From NCBI GenBank assembly GCA_020427155.1, contig JAGQOW010000006.1, positions 1 to 64,000 of the forward strand: a stretch of 64,000 bases of DNA, in the 5' to 3' direction. The stretch is from Planctomycetales bacterium (GTDB lineage: Bacteria > Planctomycetota > Planctomycetia > Pirellulales > Lacipirellulaceae). The translations under genes and the position numbers were made by a program. Positions 18,816 through 28,075 of the stretch are shown here, in pieces. Below the pieces are notes generated by a model. The model was not told the DNA's origin, ran no database searches, and was given only the letters and a program-made list of their open reading frames with translations. Every line of letters starts with the position of its first letter. The first letter of the stretch is position 1.

Positions 18816-21197
18816 CTATCTTCCTGTCTCGATTTTTGCCCAGAAGGGGCGTTGCCGATCGCCACGAGTGCGGGCGTCTTCCAGTAGTACCGCCAGGTCG
18901 GGCTGCAAGGATTCGCCGATTCGAGTGACTCTTTCGCCGTTCAAGGTGACATGAACCGGCTGAGAGAAGTCGACCAAATCGGGAGTCAGCCAGATGGTTG
19001 TCTGATCGGCAGCCGTGCGGGCTGCCAGCCGGTTGGCAGAGAGCAATTTGCCTTCGATCAAAGTCGGGCGAGCGCCGCGCTGCGGCCAGGCAGCCGGTTG
19101 GACCGATCTCGGGAAACCGTGGCCTTCGATCCACCAGAAGAAATTGTCCCACGGCCGCATCGTATTGCACTGAAACTCCTGGGGAGCGCCGCTACGACGA
19201 TGGCGGCCCATCCAATCGAAGAGATTCAATATCTCATCGTGAAACGGCTCCTGACCTCGGCCCAGGAACTCAACGACCGTGGTATCGAAGCGTTTTCTCA
19301 GGTACAAGTCGAAATCTTTGGCATTGTTTGCCATCTTCTTGCCGTCAAGCTCGCCGGCGACAAAGTAGAGAGGCACAAACTCGGCGTTCTCCCAATAGTG
19401 CGGCACAAACTTCTGCGAGGTGGCAACAAAAGGAATCACGCCGGCCCACAAATCAGGGTGTGCCAGCGCGAAGTCCCAGGCCGCATCTCCGCCAATCCCA
19501 TGTCCCGAGAGGAAGACGCGATCGGTGTCGATACTAAACCGCCGACAAGCGTCGCGTAGCACAGTCAACGCGACCTCGTGTTCCCGCAGTGAGTACTCGT
19601 ACTCATACTGCTGCGGCTTGAGCCAATGGACAGCCAAAGTGATGTACCCGTGCCGCATGGCCTGCCCTCGACGAGGCCCGACGACCTTTATTTGGCCTTC
19701 GTCATTCTGTTCGGTCGGTTGAGGCCCTGCCCAGAAGTCAAGTTCTTGCTGAGGCGAGTTGTAGGCTCCGTTGAGAGCAACAATAACCGGGTATCGCCCA
19801 TAGGGGTCGTACTCGGGCGGCAATTGAATTGTGTAACGAAAATCACCGTTCTCCGTATTCCCCGGAGCAATCAACTCGTAGACGCCCTGCCCTTGCGACG
19901 CCTCGTCGGGGATATCCCACGGCGGGGTCATATGGGCCAACATTCGGGCAACATGCTCGGCTGACGCACCCTCCATACTGCGAGCCGATTCAAGCAACTC
20001 CATCCGTTTATGGGCCAACGGTTCGCTTAGGTATTGCCTTACCGCCGTGCGAACCGTCACCAGCGAAACGGCCAGGGAGAGGTCTTGGGTTGCATTCGGG
20101 CTGCCCAAAATCCAGCCTGATATCGCCAGGGCCGTCTTTTGACTGGGGGTTAATGACTCGTCGTCGGCCAGCTGTTGGAATGACGTCAAACGTTCGATGT
20201 TGTGATAGCTCAAATGGGCGGTAATCTCCTCTACCACCGTTTGGACCAGCTTGCGCTGTTCAGGATCGTCGATTCCCTGGACAAAACCCGTCAGCTGCGA
20301 AGCTACTTGCGAAATGCGGTTTTTGTCGTTCTCGTAGCGGTCCAGCATTTCGCGAACTTGCTGCAATGTTTCGCCAGCGACTTCCTCGGCAGGGAAATTG
20401 GCCAGCAGTTTGCCAGCGAGTTCATGCTGTCCCGCCTCGCGCCGGAGCTCGATTTCCTGCAGTATCCGTCGTGCTCCCATCTGGCGCAACTGCAAGACCT
20501 CGGCCTGCAGTTCCTTCATCTCTGGATAGCGTTTGATGATCTCCTGGAGTTCCCAGCGAGCGTCGCGATAGCGTTCGGACTGGAGATAGAACCGGACAAT
20601 CTGTAACCAGTCCTGAGGATCGTCCTTCGAGACGGCCTTGGCGAGAATCTTCGACAAGGTCTCGCGAGGAATCGAGCTCGTTGCCAAACGAAGATCCCAA
20701 ACCACCGATTTACCCGAGCTCAATAGTCCCTCGACTTTGGCGTAGCGGGGTGTAAGGACTGTGATTCCTTGCACTACGGCCAAGGGGCCATTGCGCGTCT
20801 GCATTTCGTAGATGCGGCGACCGTATTCGTCGAACGGAGTGATGCCCAAACTGGGGCCCACACTACTAATCGTACTACCCGAGCGGGCCACGTTTTGCCA
20901 CAGTTCAATGCGCGCCATCACTTCGGGCGCCTGATCGATCACCTCCGCCAGATGCAATTCAGGAACAAAAACGCGGCGCAGATCGTCGTCGATCAGGAGG
21001 ATCGGAGTAGCCTTCGCGTCGCCATCGGGTGCGGTTGTGTCGAGGGGATTCTCTGCGACCCCCGCAATGCGCAGCATTTTCCCTTGAAAGATGCGTCCGT
21101 CTTTCATGCGCACTCGCTGCGCGGTCGCTGGCGATACCAACCAAGTCAGTACAAGCCAGCTCACCAAGGCCGTTCGATAGGCGCGGATAAGTCTCAT
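18816..21197 (-). CDS. Exported alpha/beta-hydrolase-fold protein lacking the nucleophile serine
   Basis: 793 residues with a signal peptide ending near ATA-Q27. Residues 28-160 look like a small beta domain, 190-300 are helical and TPR-like, and about 440-670 form an alpha/beta hydrolase similar to PHB depolymerase or feruloyl-esterase-type proteins (YPVIVALNGAYNSPQ; LSGHGIGGDAAWDFA). The nucleophile elbow normally reads GxSxGG; here G565-H-G567-I-G-G has Gly (codon at 19497-19499) where Ser is expected. A His candidate remains at 653 (EPFHDEI). The protein is therefore probably a non-catalytic binding or structural homologue, or it uses other chemistry. Transcribed divergently from the next gene. 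Confidence 0.75.
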   Translation of the reverse strand: MRLIRAYRTALVSWLVLTWLVSPATAQRVRMKDGRIFQGKMLRIAGVAENPLDTTAPDGDAKATPILLIDDDLRRVFVPELHLAEVIDQAPEVMARIELWQNVARSGSTISSVGPSLGITPFDEYGRRIYEMQTRNGPLAVVQGITVLTPRYAKVEGLLSSGKSVVWDLRLATSSIPRETLSKILAKAVSKDDPQDWLQIVRFYLQSERYRDARWELQEIIKRYPEMKELQAEVLQLRQMGARRILQEIELRREAGQHELAGKLLANFPAEEVAGETLQQVREMLDRYENDKNRISQVASQLTGFVQGIDDPEQRKLVQTVVEEITAHLSYHNIERLTSFQQLADDESLTPSQKTALAISGWILGSPNATQDLSLAVSLVTVRTAVRQYLSEPLAHKRMELLESARSMEGASAEHVARMLAHMTPPWDIPDEASQGQGVYELIAPGNTENGDFRYTIQLPPEYDPYGRYPVIVALNGAYNSPQQELDFWAGPQPTEQNDEGQIKVVGPRRGQAMRHGYITLAVHWLKPQQYEYEYSLREHEVALTVLRDACRRFSIDTDRVFLSGHGIGGDAAWDFALAHPDLWAGVIPFVATSQKFVPHYWENAEFVPLYFVAGELDGKKMANNAKDFDLYLRKRFDTTVVEFLGRGQEPFHDEILNLFDWMGRHRRSGAPQEFQCNTMRPWDNFFWWIEGHGFPRSVQPAAWPQRGARPTLIEGKLLSANRLAARTAADQTTIWLTPDLVDFSQPVHVTLNGERVTRIGESLQPDLAVLLEDARTRGDRQRPFWAKIETGR

Positions 21198-21393
21198 TGG
21201 TTTAGCTAGGGTTTTCTAGAGAGTCTGCCTCTATTGTGTCGAGCCGCAAGGGAGAGTCAATTTTCGGCCACTGAATCTCATCGTGCGCGAGGCAACTATT
21301 GACAGTTTCCGGCCTCGCTCACAAGAATGTAACGGCTGTGCCGGTTGTACTGAGTTCGCGAATTGCTAGTTTCCTTCTTGAGACACTTCTACG

Positions 21394-21630
21394 ATGCCCT
21401 CACGTACTACTGTGAAGCTTCTACTGGGACTCGTGCTAGGAGTCCCCATTCTGCAAGCGGTGCTCTACTGGGTCGGGGGGTTGTTTGCGGCGATGGGCGA
21501 TGCGGCCACGGCCGAAGTGTTGGGGCACGTGAATACTGCAGCGCACATCTCCTGGCTCGTCAGTATTGTGGGCTTGGTTGTCATGCTGGCGGTCAATGCG
21601 CTCCAACAGCCGCACGACCTCGAATCGTGA
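21394..21630 (+). CDS. Small two-helix membrane protein
   Basis: 78 residues with two hydrophobic segments at about 8-30 and 50-70 and short polar ends. No family was recognised. It lies about 100 bases before the HD-domain gene on the same strand and could be co-transcribed. An annotator may class it as hypothetical; coding is supported by the clean hydrophobic pattern and position. Confidence 0.55.
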   Translation: MPSRTTVKLLLGLVLGVPILQAVLYWVGGLFAAMGDAATAEVLGHVNTAAHISWLVSIVGLVVMLAVNALQQPHDLES

Positions 21631-21733
21631 TCTCGACTGGTGATACCGTAGTTTCGGGCCCGCGCTTTTGGGGAGCCGTAAGCTGCGTGGCATTGCGGTC
21701 GGGCACTTGCTCAGGGGCGCGGTCGGCGGGACA

Positions 21734-23134
21734 ATGTATCGCATGACGGATTATCAACGAGAGAGCCTGTGCCACGATCCAATCCACGGCTATATCCCCT
21801 TCATCTCGATCGTCGACGCAGGGGAAGTCTCTGAGCGTACTCTGCTCGATCACCCCTGGCTGCAACGGCTGCGGCAGATTCACCAGTTGCAAACGGCTTG
21901 GTGGGTTTATCCGTCGGCCGAGCATACGCGATTTCAGCACGTGGTTGGGGCCATGCACCTTGCTAGCCGGGCGATTGAATCGCTTTACGAGAGCCTGCAA
22001 GAAACCTGTCCCGACGCGCCTAGTCGAGGATATGTTGAGTGCCTCACCCGTTTGGCAGCGCTGCTGCATGACGTAGGTCACGGCCCGTTTGGGCATTTCT
22101 TCGACGCCCATTTTTTGAAGGACTATGGGCTCACTCACGAGATTCTTGGCTCGCATATCATTCGAAACGAGCTCGCACCATTGCTGCGACAGGTGCGCAC
22201 CTGCCCCAATAGCAAGCTGGCAGCGGGAGAAACGATCGACCCCGAGCAGATTGCCTGGCTGATCACTCGACCCACGGCCAACGACACGACCGACGTCCCT
22301 CGCTGGCTCGTCATGCTGCGGAGTCTCTTCTGCGGTCTGTATACCGTCGACAATATGGATTTCGTACTGCGCGATGCCTACATGTCTGGCTACAGCGAGC
22401 GAGCTTACGACCTCGATCGGCTGCTGCGATACAGTTTTTTCAGCGAGAAGGGCTTCACAATCCATCAACGAGGCATGAACGCCTTGGTACGTTTTCGCCA
22501 GGCACGCAGCGAATTGTTCCGAGCAGTCTACTTCCATCGCACCGTGCGGGCGATCGACATGACGCTCAAGGAGCTTTTCCGTGACAGTAAAGAGCTTCTT
22601 TTCCCCGGCAATCCTTTGGAGCATCTCGACGCCTACCAGCGGTTTACCGAATGGTCGTTGCTGGTTGATGTCGCCACGTGGCACGAAAGCAGCGACTCTC
22701 GGAAACGTGAACTTGCCCCCCGTTGGCAAGCCATTCTCTCGCGCCAAATCGACTGGATTGCTGCCGACGAACGCACCCGCGTCGATCCTGCCGCGGCGGA
22801 AGTGTTGCGCGACGCGAACTTAACCGAGTTTGCTCTGCGCAAAGTGCTCCCTGCGGAATTACGCGACATGGAGATGATGGTCGACCTGCCTCAGCATATC
22901 GACCGCCCCGATCCCAAGACCCCCGCTGCGGGCCAGAACTTTCTGTTCCGTTCAGCCACTCAACAGATCCGGGCTTTGACCGATCACGAGCTCTACAAGC
23001 ACCTTCCGGTTAGCCAATTGGTCTGCCGCGTCTACTTGCCGGCAGACGCCCCCAAGTCGCACTCTACGGCCATCGCCAGCGCCCTCGACTCGTTGCTCGG
23101 CAGCACAAGTGAGGATGATTTGACGAATATGTGA
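21734..23134 (+). CDS. HD-superfamily phosphohydrolase
   Basis: 466 residues from the ATG at 21734 (a second ATG at 21743 is equally possible; a GTG at 21668 seems too early). The HD metal-site residues are His64 or His69 (SAEHTRFQH), the doublet H112-D113 (LLHDVGHGPFGH), and a later Asp (TVDNMDFVLRD). The N-terminal DPIHGYIPF is characteristic of the dGTPase-like YdhJ/SAMHD1-related branch, so hydrolysis of dNTPs or of phosphomonoesters of nucleotides is likely. Cytoplasmic. It is followed after 145 bases by purB, which suggests a nucleotide-metabolism context. Confidence 0.85.
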   Translation: MYRMTDYQRESLCHDPIHGYIPFISIVDAGEVSERTLLDHPWLQRLRQIHQLQTAWWVYPSAEHTRFQHVVGAMHLASRAIESLYESLQETCPDAPSRGYVECLTRLAALLHDVGHGPFGHFFDAHFLKDYGLTHEILGSHIIRNELAPLLRQVRTCPNSKLAAGETIDPEQIAWLITRPTANDTTDVPRWLVMLRSLFCGLYTVDNMDFVLRDAYMSGYSERAYDLDRLLRYSFFSEKGFTIHQRGMNALVRFRQARSELFRAVYFHRTVRAIDMTLKELFRDSKELLFPGNPLEHLDAYQRFTEWSLLVDVATWHESSDSRKRELAPRWQAILSRQIDWIAADERTRVDPAAAEVLRDANLTEFALRKVLPAELRDMEMMVDLPQHIDRPDPKTPAAGQNFLFRSATQQIRALTDHELYKHLPVSQLVCRVYLPADAPKSHSTAIASALDSLLGSTSEDDLTNM

Positions 23135-23279
23135 AGTGGAGAAGGGGCAGAGGCCTGAGGCCTAGTGTCCTATCCTGCAAGTTCTGGCAGGCTGTCGGTT
23201 CTCTTGAGCATTACGCTCGATCACTAAAAGAGCTAAACTACCTGTGTGGCCTTCTGACTTCTGAACCCGCGCGCTCCCG

Positions 23280-24707
23280 ATGTCATTCGATCAATACGAG
23301 AATCCGCTAATTAGCCGTTACGCCTCGGCGGAGATGAGCCGGCTGTTTAGTCCCCAGCACAAACACGGCACCTGGCGGCGGCTATGGGTGGCGCTGGCCG
23401 AGGCCGAAGCCGAATTGGGGCTCGCAATAACGCCAGAGCAGATCGCCCAACTCCAGGCCCACGTCGATAACATCGACTTTGACGCCGCAGCGCAATACGA
23501 ACGGCAATTGCGGCACGACGTGATGGCCCATGTTCACACCTATGGCGATCAGTGCCCCGACGCAAAGCCGATTATCCACTTGGGTGCCACAAGTTGTTTT
23601 GTCACCGACAACACCGATCTCGTTTTGCTACGCGAAGCGTTGCAATTGGTTTGTGCCCGACTGTTCAGCGTTATCGACTCGCTTGCCGTTTTCGCAGCGC
23701 AACATCGCGATCTGCCGACGCTTGGGTTTACTCATCTTCAGCCTGCGCAACCGACTACTGTAGGTCGCAGAGCTTGCCTGTGGGCCTACGATCTGGTGCT
23801 AGATCTCGAGGAACTCGAGCATCGGCTCGCCGCGCTGCGCGCCCGCAGCACGAAGGGAACCACCGGCACGCAGGCGAGTTTTCTACAACTTTTCGGAGGC
23901 GACCACGCAAAGGTCCGGCAGCTGGAACGTCTGGTCGCTACGAAGATGGGATTTGAAGCAACCTATGCTGTGACAGGCCAAACCTATTCTCGCAAGATCG
24001 ACGCCCAGGCAATCGACTCTCTGGCAGGTGTTGCCGCTTCGGCGCACAAAGCGGCCAGCGATCTGCGCATCCTGGCCCACCGCAAAGAAATCGAGGAACC
24101 GTTTGAGAAAAAACAGATCGGTTCTTCGGCCATGGCATACAAGCGGAACCCCATGCGTTCGGAACGCATCTGTGGACTTGCCCGTTATGTGATGAGCATG
24201 CAGTCGAGCACTGCCGCTACCACCGCGACTCAGTGGATGGAACGGACGCTCGACGACAGCTCGAATCGGCGGCTGGTGATTCCCCAGGCTTTCCTGGCAA
24301 TCGATGCCGTGCTGATTCTCTACCAGAATGTAGCCAATGGGCTGGTTGTCTATCCCGAGGTGATTGCTCGTAATTTGCGCGAAGAGTTGCCGTTCATGGC
24401 GACCGAGAACATCCTCATGGCGGCTGTCGCCAAGGGCGGCGATCGGCAGGAAGTGCACGAACGAATCCGCCAACATAGCCAAGACGCCGCAGCTGAAGTG
24501 AAAATGTACGGTCGCCCGAACGATCTGCTCGAGCGGCTTGCTGCCGACAAGGCTTTTGTAGGGGTCGACGTTGCTGCCGCGGTCGATGCCAAACGTCTCA
24601 CAGGCCGAAGTGCCGAGCAGGTTGATGAATTTCTGGCGGAAGTCATTCAACCGATTCGCAGCCGGTACGCGGGTCGAGGAGCCGACGAAGTGGAGTTGCG
24701 GGTCTGA
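23280..24707 (+). CDS. purB: Adenylosuccinate lyase
   Basis: 475 residues, the usual length. It splits SAICAR to AICAR and adenylosuccinate to AMP, both releasing fumarate, in purine synthesis. The fumarase/aspartase-superfamily signature is G281[10 protein letters not shown]291 with the catalytic loop Ser, and His152 sits in [10 protein letters not shown]. The early [12 protein letters not shown] block binds substrate. It converges with the GH57 gene, leaving nine bases. Confidence 0.95.
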   Translation: MSFDQYENPLISRYASAEMSRLFSPQHKHGTWRRLWVALAEAEAELGLAITPEQIAQLQAHVDNIDFDAAAQYERQLRHDVMAHVHTYGDQCPDAKPIIHLGATSCFVTDNTDLVLLREALQLVCARLFSVIDSLAVFAAQHRDLPTLGFTHLQPAQPTTVGRRACLWAYDLVLDLEELEHRLAALRARSTKGTTGTQASFLQLFGGDHAKVRQLERLVATKMGFEATYAVTGQTYSRKIDAQAIDSLAGVAASAHKAASDLRILAHRKEIEEPFEKKQIGSSAMAYKRNPMRSERICGLARYVMSMQSSTAATTATQWMERTLDDSSNRRLVIPQAFLAIDAVLILYQNVANGLVVYPEVIARNLREELPFMATENILMAAVAKGGDRQEVHERIRQHSQDAAAEVKMYGRPNDLLERLAADKAFVGVDVAAAVDAKRLTGRSAEQVDEFLAEVIQPIRSRYAGRGADEVELRV

Positions 24708-24716
24708 GCCTACTAT

Positions 24717-27716
24717 TCACCTGCCAGTGGCCCGCCGAAAGCTGCAGACAATTATCGCCCCTAGCGCAAGAACCAGCGCACTCGGCTCGGGGACGGATGT
24801 CGTTTGAGAATTGCTTTGCCCGCTCGGACTGGCGAATTGCAGTTGCCAGGTGAGGAAGTCAAATCCATCTGAGTCGAGATCGTCATCGGTGTCTCCCCCG
24901 CTACCGAGGCCGAACGCCGATGCCCAGATTCCGTAGTCAAGTCCGTCTACTTGAAAATCGCCATTGAAATCGGCCGCCTGATTCAAGTTGAGCTGGTACA
25001 ACAAGAACTCGTCAGCGTCGAGATTTCCGTCGGAGTCATTCGTGCCCGGCAACTGTGCCTGATAGACGAGTGAACCGCCATCGGCAGTCGCGTACACCCC
25101 CAAGGCAAGGTAGATCTCGCTGGGGATCGATCCGAACTGTTCCGCCAGATTGATAATGCCCTCGAGCACCCCGCCGTTTGCGCCGGTGGCAGCTTCCGCC
25201 GAGCCGGTGGCATCGAACCAGGCCTCGAAATCATTGTCGTTCTCATCGGCCAGGTAAGCGTCCCACTGAGATACCAGACCGCTCTTGGCCCAGTTCGCGG
25301 CGACCAGGGGGCCCAGCGACTCTGCCAGATAGATGAACACGTCGTTCCCTTCACCAGCATCTTCGGTAGCCAGGTAGAGTACACCATTGTCTAGAGCAGC
25401 ATAGAGGTGATGACCGCCGCCGACGGCAATCTCTACTGCTGCTGCATCGAGCACGCCGTCCATGACAAACGGCGGCGGCTCGGCGCCGGTCACGGCAAAG
25501 TGCCAGTCTTGCCCGCCGTTGTTGTCCCAAGTACCGCTGCCATTGTTAAATACCAGATCGAGTTGAGAAGCCGTTGCGTCGACCGGCACGGTCAAGCTCC
25601 AGAGCCCCTCGGAAGCATTCCAGTTCATAACTGGATCAGGCGAGATCGTTGTGCCCCAATCATTGAAACCGTAGTGGAGATAGACCGTTGAAGCGCCGGC
25701 AAGCGGACCGCCAACGGGGTCGTAGGTGATAGTAACCGGCTGCCCTGCCACGGCAGGATCGGGTCCGATCGTCACCTGATCGCCGCCCGGTGCTGCGCCT
25801 TCGCCGACATAGACATGCTGGATATCAGAACGAGTGATGTTTCCATTGCCATCAACGGCTTCGACATAGTAGTCAATCAGCACATCCTGCTGCCCCTCGA
25901 TCATCGCTCCGTATCGCAGGGCGCGGTAGGTGGGGCTCAGAATGTTCGAGGGCGGGGTAAAATCGGAGGAGTTCATGGCAACGCTGTTCCAGGCACTCAC
26001 TTCCGATCCGCCTGCATAAGTTTCGTTGTCGATTGACGAAAGGGGATTTACGCCATCGGCGTCGGTCCGCCACTTGAGCGTGACACTTGACAAACCGCTC
26101 ACGTCATAGGCGAAGGTCCACACTTCGAAATCACTCGGCTCAGGATTAGGCCCCCACTCGGTCCCGCCAGGGTTGTACGACTCTCTCTGAGGAAGAAATA
26201 CCGTAGGTCCAGTGGTTTCAGTGCCAAAATACGAAGCAATCACCAGATCCGCCTGGGCCACGGCCAGGTTGCTCCCGCGCGTGACATTGCTGTCCCACAC
26301 TTCGGTGCCGTCCCAATACCAGTAATCGGACGACTCGGCGGCGAGCAGGTGTTTCCAGGCTCTCTCGGTCGGGCTGCCGGTGCCGTTAAGAACGTTCTGC
26401 AAACTAGTAACTGGCGAGATGTCGTCGGCAGTAAAAACACGATTCTTGGCCGCAGTGAGCACCGCCCAGGAATTGCGATCAGGACTCCAACCGCTCGCGT
26501 CGGGATCGCCCAGCCACTTCTTGAACTCCGCATCTCCATTGTCGGCTCCCGCCCAAGAACCTGATTCTACGTGGATCACTTCGTTTTGCGGTATGGGATA
26601 CTTATCCAAATAGTCTTGGACCGTGGTGACGTTGTAATCCGGATCGTTGGCAGCCCAGTTGACCATGTTTTGGAAGTTACTGTGGTAGTACGCTTCCGAT
26701 CCGCCACCGTAATTGTCCCCATCATGATGCAACAGCGTAAACATGGGGCGCGTCGGATCGGTGTTGTATTGAAGAACTTGATCCATTACCTGGTCGTAGA
26801 GAAACGCGCCGTATCCGCCTCGACCATCTTCGTTGCCTTCGTATCGGGCAGCCGGCACGGCAACGATCTTGCTAGTGTCTCCGGTGTTGGGGTCGACGTA
26901 CTGAACATTGCTCGGCCGATACGAGAAAGGCGCACTTACCTTACTGGGCGCCCATAGATTATTAAGCTGCACCCAGGCGCCGCCGTTGGTGGTCGGATCG
27001 GGATTGATCTGGTCTGCCCGATTCGGTGGGATCAGGTTCGATGCGCTCGTATAGGGGTAGTTTTCTGTGGCGCGATCGAAATGAATGTTGTCCACAATCG
27101 ACCACTCGACGCCTTCGGCAACCAAGGCGGGAATCATCCGTTCGGAGAAGGCAGTTTCTGGAGGAAAGAAGCCCTTAGAAGTCGGGACGCCGGCTCCCCA
27201 TGTTTGCGAGGCTATTTCTTTCTGCAGTTTGATCTGCATACGCATGTCCCGCTCATCCAACAATGGCATCAGAGCGTGGTTAAACGCAAAGCCGATCATG
27301 TCGAGACGCTGGTTCCCCTCGGCAGTTTGCCATTGCTGAGCTTGGGTAGTTGAGGAGTTCCAGTTGTTCCACATGCCACCATTGACGTTGTTAGCCTCCA
27401 GGTCATTGAGATTCTCAATCAATGAGCCTGAGAATGAGACTTGCGCGCCAAGGTTGGGTAGCGAAAGGCCCGCTTGGACGGCATCCTTGGGCCAGGACGT
27501 GTACGGCCCGAATCGTTGGTTGTGCACGTCGGTGACACTGAACGAATACTGCCCCGAAGCGTCGGTTTGAGTAACCGTCTGCCCAGGGAAATACGTCGGC
27601 TGGTGCATATGCCAAAGAAAGCCCACCTGAATCGGTACTTGGGCAGCGGCTTCGGAGATCGGCGTCATGCAGCAGCTTGCAGTACCTAGGGCGACGAGGA
27701 GCAGTAATTTGGGCAT
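24717..27716 (-). CDS. Secreted GH57-type glycosidase with CBM25, dockerin-like segment and PEP-CTERM
   Basis: 999 residues from the ATG at 27716, which gives a signal peptide (MPKLLLLVALG..., cleavage near AAA-Q); a TTG at 27824 is less likely. The N-terminal domain begins WHMHQP (H36-M-H38-Q39-P40), a GH57 hallmark; the nucleophile candidate is E187 in FFPPETAF, and D332/D334 (HHDGD) may include the acid. About 647-742 looks like a CBM25 starch-binding module (YLHYGFNDWG). Next come a beta region, a dockerin-like calcium pair (DFNGDFQVDG, DDDLDSDGFD), and the PEP-CTERM end VPEPSALVLALG...RR. It likely degrades alpha-glucan outside the cell. GH57 also includes branching enzymes and galactosidases, so the precise activity is uncertain. 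Confidence 0.82.
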   Translation of the reverse strand: MPKLLLLVALGTASCCMTPISEAAAQVPIQVGFLWHMHQPTYFPGQTVTQTDASGQYSFSVTDVHNQRFGPYTSWPKDAVQAGLSLPNLGAQVSFSGSLIENLNDLEANNVNGGMWNNWNSSTTQAQQWQTAEGNQRLDMIGFAFNHALMPLLDERDMRMQIKLQKEIASQTWGAGVPTSKGFFPPETAFSERMIPALVAEGVEWSIVDNIHFDRATENYPYTSASNLIPPNRADQINPDPTTNGGAWVQLNNLWAPSKVSAPFSYRPSNVQYVDPNTGDTSKIVAVPAARYEGNEDGRGGYGAFLYDQVMDQVLQYNTDPTRPMFTLLHHDGDNYGGGSEAYYHSNFQNMVNWAANDPDYNVTTVQDYLDKYPIPQNEVIHVESGSWAGADNGDAEFKKWLGDPDASGWSPDRNSWAVLTAAKNRVFTADDISPVTSLQNVLNGTGSPTERAWKHLLAAESSDYWYWDGTEVWDSNVTRGSNLAVAQADLVIASYFGTETTGPTVFLPQRESYNPGGTEWGPNPEPSDFEVWTFAYDVSGLSSVTLKWRTDADGVNPLSSIDNETYAGGSEVSAWNSVAMNSSDFTPPSNILSPTYRALRYGAMIEGQQDVLIDYYVEAVDGNGNITRSDIQHVYVGEGAAPGGDQVTIGPDPAVAGQPVTITYDPVGGPLAGASTVYLHYGFNDWGTTISPDPVMNWNASEGLWSLTVPVDATASQLDLVFNNGSGTWDNNGGQDWHFAVTGAEPPPFVMDGVLDAAAVEIAVGGGHHLYAALDNGVLYLATEDAGEGNDVFIYLAESLGPLVAANWAKSGLVSQWDAYLADENDNDFEAWFDATGSAEAATGANGGVLEGIINLAEQFGSIPSEIYLALGVYATADGGSLVYQAQLPGTNDSDGNLDADEFLLYQLNLNQAADFNGDFQVDGLDYGIWASAFGLGSGGDTDDDLDSDGFDFLTWQLQFASPSGQSNSQTTSVPEPSALVLALGAIIVCSFRRATGR

Positions 27717-28075
27717 CTCAGAGCTGGGTCCTGGTTGCGAGTTTTCTTCGGCATCGGCACGGTGCGTACGGGTTCTATCACTGCTAGGCGCGCCAGCAAG
27801 GAAATTGGTATGCGAAAACCTCAAAATTGCGGAAAAACGCCGTATGCCAGGCTGGCGAAAACTCCTTCTTGGACCTCCAGCGCTCAGAACTAACGCCTCC
27901 TCTGCACTTTTTAAACAGGCTAGTACCGCCGCCGCGAAAACAGGTATCGAGAGTCTACTTAAGCCTCTTCGACTATCGAGACGATAGAGACAAAGCCGGA
28001 CTATCTACTCGGCAGAATGACTCATCCACGCTTGCTTTGCTAGCGAATCCACCGTCACTTTCCTTGTCGCCGCAG
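27717..28075. other. Divergent intergenic region with an inverted repeat
   Basis: 359 bases between the divergent GH57 and TolC-type genes. Alternative upstream starts for both would eat into it, but the signal peptides support the inner starts. The inverted repeat at 27973-27987 is the only structure seen. Confidence 0.5.
27973..27987. promoter_or_regulatory. Inverted repeat, possible operator
   Basis: CTATCG-AGA-CGATAG, a perfect 6-3-6 inverted repeat about 90 bases before the TolC-type gene. It could be a dimeric regulator site; no regulator gene is adjacent. Confidence 0.25.
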
